Shown here piece by piece: positions 16,828-26,452 of a stretch of 64,000 nt of DNA. The notes under the pieces were generated by a model. It did not search any database. It was not told the DNA's origin and worked only from the letters and a program-made list of their open reading frames with translations. Position numbers and translations under genes: made by a program. This DNA is from an uncultured Clostridia bacterium (GTDB lineage Bacteria; Bacillota; Clostridia; Christensenellales; Borkfalkiaceae): assembly GCA_947626575.1 (NCBI GenBank), contig CANQSR010000004.1, positions 1 to 64,000 of the forward strand. Reading direction: 5' to 3'. How positions within the stretch are numbered: position 1 is the stretch's first letter; each line of letters opens with the position of its first letter.

Positions 16828-19341
16828 TTACGATTTCTTCTTCTTGGTGAAAACCAACGTAAGCACGACGGCTGCCGCCGCAACGGCAACGCCGCCGAGG
16901 CCCACGCCGAGGCCGACGCCGAGCGCAACGCCGCTGTTTCCGCCGCCGCCCAAGGTGACGACGCCGAGGTTATCGGCATTGAAATCGCCCCTCGTGACGT
17001 TGAGCGCGAACATCTCCACGGAACCATCCTTGGTGAGAACGCTGACAACATAGGTGCCTGCATCATAGACGTCCATCTGGTTGCCGTCGGCGATCGTCAT
17101 TCTCGAAACGCTGTCCTCCATGATCTGGTATGCCGTGACGGAGTAGACGACGTAATCCGCGCTGTCGCCGAAGGAATAACGGAGCTGGCGCCTATCATAG
17201 GACTTGCGCACCACGACGGTGACGGGCTTGTTGCTCACGCGCAGAACGCTCGCCGTGGATTGCCCTGCCGCCGTCTTGACGAATATGGTGTATTCGCCCG
17301 TCTCGGTGAAGGTGATGGACGCGGGAGCGGTCTCCGCGGAGGCGACTACCTTGCCATCCTTCATGAGCCGATACTCGCTGACGGGGGCAACGGAGACGAC
17401 CGCGAGACTGACGTTGTAGTTGCCGTCTTGCCAGCCCTCTTTGGCGGGCGTGATGTTGATGACGGGCGCATCCGCGTCGATGGTGTTCACCGTGAAGGTA
17501 TCGGAATAGTTGACGCCGAGACCGGAGGTGACGACGATGTAATAGACGCCGTTCTCTTGGGCTTCGAAACTGCCTTCGAGCTTATGCGGGCGGTCGAGCT
17601 TGATCTCCGTCGTTTCGCCGTATTCGCCGAGACGGTAAGACCAGCTTGCGATACCGCTATCCGCCTCCGCCGAGACGAGGACCGTGACGGCGTGCGTCGA
17701 ATAATTTTCCGATTCGAGCTTGGCTTCGAAGTTCTTGATATCCGTGATGGTGACGGCGAGCGGAGCGCTCACGCCGCCGGCATTGATCTGCACGACGCGG
17801 AACTGCGATACGCTGAGGACTTCGCCCCATTCGAGCAGGTAGGAGCCGTCGGCGGCGACCTTTTCATCGTCGATCATCTCTTCATAGAGCAGCTGGTTGG
17901 GCTTCTCTGCGTTGTAGAGCTGGATCTTCGTCCCCTTCTCGACGCCCGTGAGCGCGATGGAGGTATCTTCCATGCCGACGATCGAGGGACCCTGCGGCGC
18001 GGAGGGCGCTTCGGGAAGCTCGGTGGACATCTTCTGCACGGCGATGAAGCAGAGCGTGGGTTCGTTCTGCGAGCCGACCTGCGTCAGGTGGATATCCACT
18101 TTGCCGCTTGCATCGGGCTTGACGTTATCGAAGATCGTGAAGCCCTTGCTCGACCCGATGGAGATGGTGGGCGTATCGTTGATCACTTCACCGTTGAAGG
18201 TGATGTTGCTGGTACGGCCGTGCCAATGGGACAGGGTGCCGAACCATACGCGGTAGCTTTCGGAGACATTCAGCCCGGAGAGCATGTAGCCCATGTCCGT
18301 GACGCCGTTGCCGCCGCCCGTCCAGAGCGCGGAGTTATAGGGGAAGGTCGCGTCGCCGGGAGCGAAGTGCTTGGCGCCCGTATAGTAACCCCAATCCCCG
18401 CCCTTCGTCGTGGTGCGGTTGGGCGTGCCGTAATTGAGGAGGCTCTCGCCATAGTAATCAAATACGGTCTGGTTGTAGCTATAAAAGCTATCGATGGTCT
18501 TCTGCCGTTCTGCCTGATATTCGGCTTCCGTATTGAAGTCATCCCGCACGATAGTGGGTTCGGGTTCGGTGGAAGAACCGCAGTTGATGAAGTAGACGAG
18601 GTCATCGGGCATGGTGGTGAGATACCTCTTGACGGGGATCTCCACGCCCTCCGCTTCCACGGTACCTTCGACGTCGATGGTCGTGAAGTTGACGTTGATA
18701 CCCGTGCCTGCGTTGATCTCGCCATAGGTGATGGGAAGATCTGCGGTGGAGCCGTCGGAATAGCACGCCGTGGCGCCGTCGAGCTGGTCCGCAAGGAGCG
18801 CGCCGTAGCGGACGACCTGACCGGGCGCATAGTCCGCCGTCATGAGGATCTTGCCGCCCTTTGCGGAGATGAGAACGCCGCAGAGGTCGCCGTCATAGGA
18901 GACATCCACTTCCGTGGAGGACAAGTTCTTATCCACGGAGACGACGCAGTTGCCGCTCTTGCCGGTGAGGGGAACCTCTTCCCCCGCCACCGTGAGCGTC
19001 TTGCCCGCTTCCGCTTTCAGCGCGACGGCGATCTGGTATTCGCCCGCCGCAGAGACGGTGAATTTGTAGGCCGCACCCGTGCTGTAAGAAGCGAACATCG
19101 TTCCGCCTTCCGTCACGGTACCCGCCTGCGTCGCCGAAGCGCCCTTTTCCGAGAGACCGAGGACGGTATCCGCCGCCGCCGCATCGGCATTCGCGCCGAT
19201 ATCGATGAACGCCTCATAGGAAGGCGCCGCCGCAAATGCGGGCCGTGCGGGTGCGAAGTTGCATACGACCGCACCGCCGAGACAGAGCGCCGCAGCGCCT
19301 GTGACGAGCGCGATCACTTTATTTTTGGTCTTGCCGTTCAT
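16828..19341 (-). CDS. membrane-anchored surface protein with malectin-like and Ig-like modules
   Basis: 837 residues. N-terminal signal peptide (VIALVTGAAALCLGGAVV to ARPAFA). Beta-rich modules follow, including one starting DLVYFINCGSS near 245 that resembles modules in the neighbouring GH30 protein (LYFVDCGTS, LYYNIDCGY). Ig-like repeats occupy about 430-780. The C-terminus is a Gly-rich stretch, one membrane helix (about 808-832) and KKKKS: a stop-transfer anchor without an LPXTG motif. No catalytic motif is seen. The ATG overlaps the GH30 stop by 4 nt. It is probably a carbohydrate-binding partner of the GH30 enzyme (inference). Confidence 0.82.
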   Translation of the reverse strand: MNGKTKNKVIALVTGAAALCLGGAVVCNFAPARPAFAAAPSYEAFIDIGANADAAAADTVLGLSEKGASATQAGTVTEGGTMFASYSTGAAYKFTVSAAGEYQIAVALKAEAGKTLTVAGEEVPLTGKSGNCVVSVDKNLSSTEVDVSYDGDLCGVLISAKGGKILMTADYAPGQVVRYGALLADQLDGATACYSDGSTADLPITYGEINAGTGINVNFTTIDVEGTVEAEGVEIPVKRYLTTMPDDLVYFINCGSSTEPEPTIVRDDFNTEAEYQAERQKTIDSFYSYNQTVFDYYGESLLNYGTPNRTTTKGGDWGYYTGAKHFAPGDATFPYNSALWTGGGNGVTDMGYMLSGLNVSESYRVWFGTLSHWHGRTSNITFNGEVINDTPTISIGSSKGFTIFDNVKPDASGKVDIHLTQVGSQNEPTLCFIAVQKMSTELPEAPSAPQGPSIVGMEDTSIALTGVEKGTKIQLYNAEKPNQLLYEEMIDDEKVAADGSYLLEWGEVLSVSQFRVVQINAGGVSAPLAVTITDIKNFEAKLESENYSTHAVTVLVSAEADSGIASWSYRLGEYGETTEIKLDRPHKLEGSFEAQENGVYYIVVTSGLGVNYSDTFTVNTIDADAPVINITPAKEGWQDGNYNVSLAVVSVAPVSEYRLMKDGKVVASAETAPASITFTETGEYTIFVKTAAGQSTASVLRVSNKPVTVVVRKSYDRRQLRYSFGDSADYVVYSVTAYQIMEDSVSRMTIADGNQMDVYDAGTYVVSVLTKDGSVEMFALNVTRGDFNADNLGVVTLGGGGNSGVALGVGLGVGLGGVAVAAAAVVLTLVFTKKKKS

Positions 19342-22300
19342 GCGTTCTTCCTCCTCTTCACAATGATCAGAGTGCAGACGACTGCCGCCGCGACGATAGC
19401 CGCCACGCCGATGACGATGCCCGCGATCATGCCGGCATCCGCGCCGCCGCCCGCGCCCGTCCCGATGATATCGCTGCTGCCTGTGCCGCCGCCGAGTGCG
19501 GGAGACTGCACATAGAGTACGATGACTTCATGTTCGCCGCCGCTCTCGATATCGAGATAGTATTTTCCTGCCTTTTCGGCCTTCATGGACTCGATGGCCT
19601 CCTCTTCGCCTGCGCGGAAGAGTTTGGCTTCGAAGCCGTCGCGTGCCTTCGCCGTGGCGGTGACGAGACCGTCTGCGCCGACGGAGACGCTCGCAAGGTT
19701 GGCATTCTCCGCGCCGAAGGTGACATAGTAGACGAGTTTCTCCGTGGTCTGGCCGAGGCCGTTCTTGAAGTAGATCTCGTACTTGCCCGCTTCATCGAGC
19801 GTGAACGCATGTTCTTCGGTGATCTCGCGGGCCGTGCCGTTGAAATCCGCATAGAGCTTGCCGCCGGAAGCCGCGATCGCCTCATAGTTGACGACGAGGC
19901 CCGCCGCCGTGAGTTCGATGTTGATATCCAGCGCGGGCGCCGCCTTATCGATGTTTCCTACCTCAAAGGTGCGCTCATACTCGAAGCCTGCGGCCGTCGT
20001 CACTTTGACGGTGTGCGTGCCGTTCTCGGTGGCGGTGAAGCTATACTTGCCTTCGGTTGCGGTGGCAGGCGTGCCGTCGATCTCGACGGAGCTGACGCCG
20101 CTCTTCGCGGTGGGCGCAAAGGTGACGGTGACGCTCTCGTTCGTCCAATCTTCGGTGGAGTACTCCGCGTGGAAATCAACCGCGTCGATATTCTCGATGG
20201 TGAACGTCTTTTCGAACTTACTGCCCGCCGTCGGGACAAGCGTGACCTTGTACTCGCCGTTCAGCGTGGCGCGGAAGAAGAAGTTTTCAAGGAGATTATA
20301 GTTGACGCCGTCGGGGGTGGTAAGGGTGAGCGACATGATGCCGACGCCCTCAGGGACCACGGGCGCGAAGGTGACGACGGAGCAATCGCCGTCCTTGACG
20401 AACTCCGTACCCTTCACGATCTCGACGTCGAACGTCCCCTCCGGAGTGCCTGCCGAGAGAACGAGTTCGGGGGAAGGATTGGTCCCCTCTTCGCCGTTCG
20501 CATAGGCCTGCGTGAGGTGAAGTTCATAGGAAGTTTCGGGCAGATAGTCCTTAACTTGGATCTCCTGCGACTCTGCTTTGGGCTTGAAGGAACCCGTCAT
20601 CACGTCGTTCTCGTCATAGATATAGACGGTCGCATTCGTGTTGAGTCCGGAGAGCGTGACGGTATCATCCCGCGCGATCTCCGTCTTATCGGCGGTGATC
20701 TGCGTATCGAGAGGAAGATCGGGAGCCGTCGAGTAGACCTTGATAAAGCCGACCTGCGCGCCATCGCCCACATTCTGCTGACATCTGACGACGAGTTCGC
20801 CGCTTGCATCGGCCTTGACGTTTTCGCCCTCGAAGGGTACGGTAATGGGATTTGCGTTCTTGATCAACATCACCGTGCCGACCTTGGTACTGTTCACGAG
20901 GACGTCGTACTCACGCGTACCCCAGTTGGAACAATGCCCCGCGACTTCGATGCGGAGAGGCTCATCGGGCTTGAAGCCGGTCATCTTATACTCTACATAT
21001 TTCTTGTTGCCGGAGCCATCCTTGCCTTCGCGGATGGACCACTTGTTTTCCTTATCATCATGCCAATTGACGCCGTCGTTATAGTTACTGCCGACGTAGC
21101 CCCAACTCGTACCTGAGCCGGAGTCTTCGCCGAACTGACGGTCGTGCGTGGTGGACTGCTTGATGCCGAGTTCGGTTCCATCGTCGGGAGGCGTGCCGCC
21201 ATCCTGAATGTAGCCGCAGTCGATGTTGTAATAGAGCTGCGAGCCGCCCTCCTGCATCCAGCGGTAGTTGTGGAAGCACTCAATCCCGTCTGCCTCAAAG
21301 TCGAGGACCGCCTTTGCCGTTTGGTTGATGGAGATGATCGTGAGTTGGACGGACACCTTGGCGTTTTCGAGCTTCTTGTGCAAGCCGTTGGAATAGTAAA
21401 GCTCGAAGGTCTCTTCGGCGATCTTTCCATAGATGTCTTCGCCGATGTAGATATCCTCGCGGACATCCGCATATTGGCTGAGATCGGAAGCGCCCGTCGT
21501 ATAGAGAGGCAACTGCACATCCGCTTCGGTGATCGCAATGAGGGAGACCAGCGCGCTACCGCCATCTACATGCTCGACCTTGACCGTGATCTCTTTCGCC
21601 TCTTCCGTCGTGGTGAGGGTGAAGAAGAGACCCGTGTATTCGTTTTCTTTGAGGGTCGCATTCTCGGTTTTCTCGCCGATCGTGACCTTGACGGTGCGTT
21701 CGCCCCAACCATCTTCGCCGCCGAAGAAGCCGAGCGCAACTTTGTAGTCGCCCGCTTCGGGGATGGTGAATTTATACTCGATGGCGGAAGCGGCCGTGCC
21801 GCCCGCATCTTTCAGCTTTTCGAGGGGCCACATGGAGCTCATCGCCTCGTCGGGTGCATAGTAGGCCTCGGAGAAGGTACCCACATAACCCCAACTGTAT
21901 TTCGTGAAGGGATCTTCGCCGTAAGGCTTATCGGAAACGCTCTGCAACGTACCGAGGACCGCACCGTGGGAGAGGGTGTTGGGATCGGACGTGCCGCAGT
22001 CTACAAAGTAGAGGACGCCCTCTTCGGCCGTGATGGCCCTTACTTCCACGATGGATTCGGGCGAGATGACCTTATCCGAACCTTTCTCGGCAACAAGGCG
22101 CATCCGTACGCTGTCTGCCTCCGTCGTAAAGGAGCCTTGGCCATCTGTAACGTAGGCGCCCGCGACCTTGCCCCATGCGCCGTTTTCATAGATCTCCGCG
22201 GAGAACGTGAAGTCATCGAGGCCCGTGGCCGTGTAGTTGAACTTCACTTCGCCGTTAAACCCGACCGCATCGGAGATGACGAGTTCCTGCTCGCTTGCAT

Positions 22301-24455
22301 CGAGGTCGTGCGAGGTGTAGATGAATGCACCGTCGAGATTGGACCAGCTTCCGTGCGCGCCTGCGGCCGTCTTGATATAGATCGTGTGCCAACCCTCTTC
22401 GAGAGTGTTGTTGCGGTAGACGATCTTGCCGGGCGTCTTGGTCGCGGAATAGAGGTCGACGGTTGCCGTCGGCTCATCCGCTTCGGGATCGCCGTCGATG
22501 TAGATCTCGATCGCGCCGGAGTCACTCTTTGCAAGGAAGGAAAGCGCGATACCCGTGCCTTGGAACCGATAGGCAAGGTAGCCGTTCTGCGCATAGGAGG
22601 TCTGGCCGTAATATTTACCGTCGCCGCCGTTTGCAGAGAAGCCCGTCTGATAGAATTGCTCGGTTTCGCCGCCCTCTTCGAGGTCGCTCTTGATGGCGTC
22701 GAGGTTGGCCTTGGACTGCATCGCGCTCTCGTCTACAAAGTAGCCCGCGCCCTTCTGCGACTGCCCGTGGATGACGTACGTCGTGACGGAGTAGTCGGAG
22801 ACGGTATCCTCGACGGAATCACCGTTGGTGGAGAGCATCTGATGCGTCCAATTGTGCGTCTTATCGGTGTAGATCTTCTCAACGGAGCTTGCCTTGAAGC
22901 CATCGAGATCGAGGCCGAAGGTCTCGCCGCTGCCCGAATTGTTCTGCTTGACGACGACGAGCGTCTCCCCGTCGGGCGAGATCGCCGCGAGGGTGTTGTT
23001 CTCGTTGACATCAACAAGGTGATAGCCTTGGCGGATATACTTGGTGTATTGCCCGCTCATGTAGTAGGCCTTGGAGAGGACATAGTCCTGATAGGTAAGG
23101 CCCATGGAGGCGAGGTCAACGCCCTGCGCTTCGGCTTCTTCCTGGTTGTAGTAGACGCCCTGGATGAGGCCATAGTTGGTGCCGCCCTTCATCTGGCCGA
23201 CCATATCTTCCATGCCCTGCCAGAACACATACGCGTTGACGCCGCCGTGCTTGACGGTATCGATGATGGACTGCGTGTAGTGAAGGCCCGTCGTGACGGA
23301 ATTCGGATCATACTCGGCTTCGCCGCTGTCGGCGGAATCCGACCAGCAGATCTCGGACATGTAGATCTCTTTGCCGTCTGCCTGTGCGGCGCGGTAGAAG
23401 CGCTGTGCGCCGCCGATATCGTACGAATAAATGTGATACGTATAGCGGCTTGCGCCCCTGACGACGTCTGCGCCACTTACGGGTTCGCCTTCGCTGTCGG
23501 TCGTGTTATACGACGTTGCCGTGCCGTACTGCTGCCAAGCGACGTCGGTGTTGGTCTCGTCGCCCCAATTGTAGACGGCGTCGATGCCGCGCTCTTCCAT
23601 CCCCTTTCTGAGGAGGTCCAAAATTTGCACCTTCTGCTGCGGGGAGAAGTAGCAGCCTTCCTGGTCGCCGTTCACGCCCCAGAAGTAGGAACCCGATTCG
23701 TTGAAGGGTTGCAGGTTCTCCAAAATGAAGCCCTGCCCCGTGAGGTACTCATAGACGTCGAGGAAGTAATCCACGAAGTCCTGATTGTACATGGGGTCGA
23801 GGTTCTGCCCTGCGCCTGCACCGCCCGAAGAACAACCGGACATGGTCATCCAATACGGGGGCGAGTTGGAATAATACTCGCTGATGTAGTCGTTCTGGCC
23901 GTCTGCGCCGTGTTCGTTCTGGATCCAATCGAGGACCCAAAGCTGACGGTAATCGTTGCGGGTATCGACGTCTTTGAGTTCGGTCCACGGGATGGTCTCG
24001 CCGTTTTCGCCGACCCAAACATAGTCGTCGAGGACGGTCTGCGTGTAGTCGTGGCCCGAAGGGTCCTTTTCGGTCGTCTTTGTCGCACTGCGCCAACCGG
24101 GAGTATTGCGGTCGTCGGACATGTGCGTGTGGGTGGGATCGTCGCCGCCGCCCACGTTATAACGGGCGATATTGAGGTTGAGGCCGCTCTTGCCATAGAG
24201 CGCTTCGGCGATCTCTTCGCGCTTTTCCTTGCCCGAAGAGCCCTGCCTCGTCCAATCGCCTATCTCGGTCGCCCACCACGAGAGGGAAAGCCCCCAACCA
24301 TCGAACTCTTGAAGCTGTTTTTCAAGATCGACGGTGTAGCGGGTCGCGGCGGCTGCTCGTGCGGGGAGGGCCGCAAGGCCGCTTGCCGCGGTCGCGGCAA
24401 GCAACACCGAGCATGAGACAAGCGCCGTTGTCCTTTTCCATGATTTTGTTCTCAT
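19338..24455 (-). CDS. multidomain membrane-anchored GH30 glycoside hydrolase
   Basis: 1705 residues with a signal peptide (ALPARAAAA near 29-37). Residues about 40-570 are a GH30 catalytic domain: EFDGWGLSLSWWA (50-62), acid/base Glu253 in LQPFNESG and nucleophile Glu368 in IYMSEICWS. The WGLSLSWWA and QPFNE sequences resemble endo-beta-1,6-galactanases in GH30; that specificity is probable, not proven. Next come a CBM-like module (about 580-720), two malectin-like modules opening LYFVDCGTS and LYYNIDCGY, then Ig-like repeats to about 1640. The C-terminus has a Gly-rich linker, one membrane helix and KRRKNA. It thus acts outside the cell while tethered to the membrane. It follows the ABC importer genes. 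Confidence 0.87.
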   Translation of the reverse strand: MRTKSWKRTTALVSCSVLLAATAASGLAALPARAAAATRYTVDLEKQLQEFDGWGLSLSWWATEIGDWTRQGSSGKEKREEIAEALYGKSGLNLNIARYNVGGGDDPTHTHMSDDRNTPGWRSATKTTEKDPSGHDYTQTVLDDYVWVGENGETIPWTELKDVDTRNDYRQLWVLDWIQNEHGADGQNDYISEYYSNSPPYWMTMSGCSSGGAGAGQNLDPMYNQDFVDYFLDVYEYLTGQGFILENLQPFNESGSYFWGVNGDQEGCYFSPQQKVQILDLLRKGMEERGIDAVYNWGDETNTDVAWQQYGTATSYNTTDSEGEPVSGADVVRGASRYTYHIYSYDIGGAQRFYRAAQADGKEIYMSEICWSDSADSGEAEYDPNSVTTGLHYTQSIIDTVKHGGVNAYVFWQGMEDMVGQMKGGTNYGLIQGVYYNQEEAEAQGVDLASMGLTYQDYVLSKAYYMSGQYTKYIRQGYHLVDVNENNTLAAISPDGETLVVVKQNNSGSGETFGLDLDGFKASSVEKIYTDKTHNWTHQMLSTNGDSVEDTVSDYSVTTYVIHGQSQKGAGYFVDESAMQSKANLDAIKSDLEEGGETEQFYQTGFSANGGDGKYYGQTSYAQNGYLAYRFQGTGIALSFLAKSDSGAIEIYIDGDPEADEPTATVDLYSATKTPGKIVYRNNTLEEGWHTIYIKTAAGAHGSWSNLDGAFIYTSHDLDASEQELVISDAVGFNGEVKFNYTATGLDDFTFSAEIYENGAWGKVAGAYVTDGQGSFTTEADSVRMRLVAEKGSDKVISPESIVEVRAITAEEGVLYFVDCGTSDPNTLSHGAVLGTLQSVSDKPYGEDPFTKYSWGYVGTFSEAYYAPDEAMSSMWPLEKLKDAGGTAASAIEYKFTIPEAGDYKVALGFFGGEDGWGERTVKVTIGEKTENATLKENEYTGLFFTLTTTEEAKEITVKVEHVDGGSALVSLIAITEADVQLPLYTTGASDLSQYADVREDIYIGEDIYGKIAEETFELYYSNGLHKKLENAKVSVQLTIISINQTAKAVLDFEADGIECFHNYRWMQEGGSQLYYNIDCGYIQDGGTPPDDGTELGIKQSTTHDRQFGEDSGSGTSWGYVGSNYNDGVNWHDDKENKWSIREGKDGSGNKKYVEYKMTGFKPDEPLRIEVAGHCSNWGTREYDVLVNSTKVGTVMLIKNANPITVPFEGENVKADASGELVVRCQQNVGDGAQVGFIKVYSTAPDLPLDTQITADKTEIARDDTVTLSGLNTNATVYIYDENDVMTGSFKPKAESQEIQVKDYLPETSYELHLTQAYANGEEGTNPSPELVLSAGTPEGTFDVEIVKGTEFVKDGDCSVVTFAPVVPEGVGIMSLTLTTPDGVNYNLLENFFFRATLNGEYKVTLVPTAGSKFEKTFTIENIDAVDFHAEYSTEDWTNESVTVTFAPTAKSGVSSVEIDGTPATATEGKYSFTATENGTHTVKVTTAAGFEYERTFEVGNIDKAAPALDINIELTAAGLVVNYEAIAASGGKLYADFNGTAREITEEHAFTLDEAGKYEIYFKNGLGQTTEKLVYYVTFGAENANLASVSVGADGLVTATAKARDGFEAKLFRAGEEEAIESMKAEKAGKYYLDIESGGEHEVIVLYVQSPALGGGTGSSDIIGTGAGGGADAGMIAGIVIGVAAIVAAAVVCTLIIVKRRKNA

Positions 24456-24491
24456 AAAATTTTCACCTCTTGATTGAAATCCGTTCCCCCG

Positions 24492-25424
24492 TTAACCTTT
24501 GACTGCGGAGAACACAATGGAGCCGATGATCTTCTTTTGGAAGGCTGCAAAAACAATGATGATAGGAATAAGGGAGACGAGCGATGCCGCCAAAACGGAA
24601 GGAATTTCCGTTGTCCCCGCATCACCGCCAAGCGAATTGACGAGAAGCGGGAGCGTGTACCAATTCTTATCATCAATGAAGAGCAACGGGCCAAGGAAGT
24701 CATTCCAATTGCCGATGAATGACAGGATGGCTTGCGTCGCGACGGCGGGCATGACGAGCGGGAACAGAATGGATATGAATGTTTTCGTATATCCTGCACC
24801 GTCGAGACGCGCCGCCTCCGTGATGCTATCCGGGATACTGTAAAAGAACTGCCGCAGGAAGAACACCGTGCCGATCGAACCGAAGAACTTCGGGATGATA
24901 ACGGCAAGAGGCCCCTGCGTGAGGTGCATCTGCCCATACAACCATGCCTGCGGCAACATGATGACCGCGAACGGGATCATCATCGTGGCGAGAAGGACCA
25001 AGAAAATGACGTTCTTCCCCACGAAACGCAACTTTGCAAACGCATAGGCCGCGAACGCAGAGACAATGATCTGCACGATGACGACGGGAACCGTCGTAAG
25101 GAAGCTGTTGCCGAAGCCGCGGATCATGCCGCCTTTCATAAGATAATCCGCACTTTCCCACATATCTTTATAGGCGTCGACCGTCCATGTGTGCGGGAAA
25201 AATGTTGAATAAACTTCTGTGTGCGGTTTGAGCGTCGCGAGTACCATCCAAATGAACGGGAACAGCATGATAACCGAGCCGAGACAAAGCACGACTGTGA
25301 CGATGATATTCACGATCTGTTTGGAAGAAAGCACGGGCTTTTTGGCAGGTGCGGCGGGTGCGGGAGTTTCAGATGTAAGCGCCTCTTCGGGTACGGGCGC
25401 CGTATTTTCCATAATATCGTTCAT
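24492..25424 (-). CDS. sugar ABC transporter permease (MalG/AraQ type)
   Basis: 310 residues, six predicted membrane helices (first VNIIVTVVLCLGSVIMLF near 39-56). The inner-membrane EAA loop appears as EAARLDGAGYTKTFISILFPL, the ATPase docking motif of MalG-like permeases. The N-terminus is an unusually Ala/Pro-rich cytoplasmic tail of about 35 residues. Start chosen at the ATG one nucleotide after the upstream permease stop. It forms the channel with the other permease. No ATPase gene lies in this locus, so a shared MsmX-type ATPase elsewhere is likely. Confidence 0.93.
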   Translation of the reverse strand: MNDIMENTAPVPEEALTSETPAPAAPAKKPVLSSKQIVNIIVTVVLCLGSVIMLFPFIWMVLATLKPHTEVYSTFFPHTWTVDAYKDMWESADYLMKGGMIRGFGNSFLTTVPVVIVQIIVSAFAAYAFAKLRFVGKNVIFLVLLATMMIPFAVIMLPQAWLYGQMHLTQGPLAVIIPKFFGSIGTVFFLRQFFYSIPDSITEAARLDGAGYTKTFISILFPLVMPAVATQAILSFIGNWNDFLGPLLFIDDKNWYTLPLLVNSLGGDAGTTEIPSVLAASLVSLIPIIIVFAAFQKKIIGSIVFSAVKG

Positions 25425-25425
25425 C

Positions 25426-26430
25426 TTATTCCGCCTCACTTCTCTTTTTGTCAGCATACATTTGGACAGCGGTAACGATGAAGATCATGAATGCAAGGAC
25501 CCATGCGCCCACCGAGGCAAGACCATAGTTACCGGCATCCTTGTACCGATAAACAAACGAGACTGCCGTCATACCGTTGTTGCCTGTACCGTATCCGCCA
25601 AGCAAGATATACGGTTCGTTGAACATCTGCAAAGAACCGATAAGGCCCGTGACGAACAGGTAGAAAATCGTGGGATAGAGCGCGGGAAGCGTGATTTTCA
25701 TCAGGATCGTCCAGCTGTTTGCGCCGTCGATCTTGGCCGCTTCGATCTGGTCGGGCGAGACGGACTGCAATCCCGCAATGTACATCAGCGTCGAATACCC
25801 CACGCCCTTCCATACGAGCAACAGATTGACGGTGAAAGCCACACCGAAGTCGGAAGTGAGCCATTTCACGCCCTCTTTGGCACCCATGCTGATGAGCATC
25901 ATATTGAGCGCGCCGTCCTCTTTGAAGATGTTTCTCCAAACGATAGCGATCGCAACGACGCTCATGACGCCCGGAATGTAATAGATGACGCGGAACGCCT
26001 GAACGCCCTTCATATCGCGGTTCATTGCCACGGCAAGGAAAAATCCGAGGATCAGGCAGATCGGTAGCTGGATAGCAAAGATGAGCGTATTGCCGATAGC
26101 CTGCCAATACTGTCCCGCATACATTCCATCGCTGCGGAAGATGGATTCAAACCACTTGAAACCAACCACCTCCGAATCGATCAGACCATGGATACCATCC
26201 CAATTATAGAACATCGCCATGAGCGACATGATAAACGGGATCGCAGTAAACACAAGAAGCCCTATGACCATCGGGGAGATATAGAGCCACCCAATGAGGG
26301 TCTCCTTTTTCTGCAATGCGTGACTCAACGAATGATTGGGGTTGGATTCACGCTTGACAGGTGCAATTCCCGTATCGCCCATTGACGCCGCCGCTTGCGC
26401 GGTGGTTTCTTCAATGTCGACTGTCTGCAT
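25426..26430 (-). CDS. sugar ABC transporter permease (MalF/UgpA type)
   Basis: 334 residues, six predicted helices after a cytoplasmic tail (about 1-45); first helix LIGWLYISPMVIGLLVF. The EAA loop is QIEAAKIDGANSWTILMKITLPAL. Partner of the following permease. It lies 22 nt after the binding-protein gene. The transporter probably imports galacto- or arabino-oligosaccharides released by the surface enzymes, since GH35 in the same locus is cytoplasmic. Confidence 0.93.
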   Translation of the reverse strand: MQTVDIEETTAQAAASMGDTGIAPVKRESNPNHSLSHALQKKETLIGWLYISPMVIGLLVFTAIPFIMSLMAMFYNWDGIHGLIDSEVVGFKWFESIFRSDGMYAGQYWQAIGNTLIFAIQLPICLILGFFLAVAMNRDMKGVQAFRVIYYIPGVMSVVAIAIVWRNIFKEDGALNMMLISMGAKEGVKWLTSDFGVAFTVNLLLVWKGVGYSTLMYIAGLQSVSPDQIEAAKIDGANSWTILMKITLPALYPTIFYLFVTGLIGSLQMFNEPYILLGGYGTGNNGMTAVSFVYRYKDAGNYGLASVGAWVLAFMIFIVTAVQMYADKKRSEAE

Positions 26431-26452
26431 ATTTTACTCCTTTTTGACAAAT

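Noticed and set aside
16636-19515. 959-codon plus-strand frame opposite the anchored surface protein
   Set aside because: Low-complexity shadow of real coding DNA; starts inside araC on the other strand.
21144-24416. 1090-codon plus-strand frame opposite GH30
   Set aside because: No ribosome site or family motif; mirror of the GH30 coding strand.
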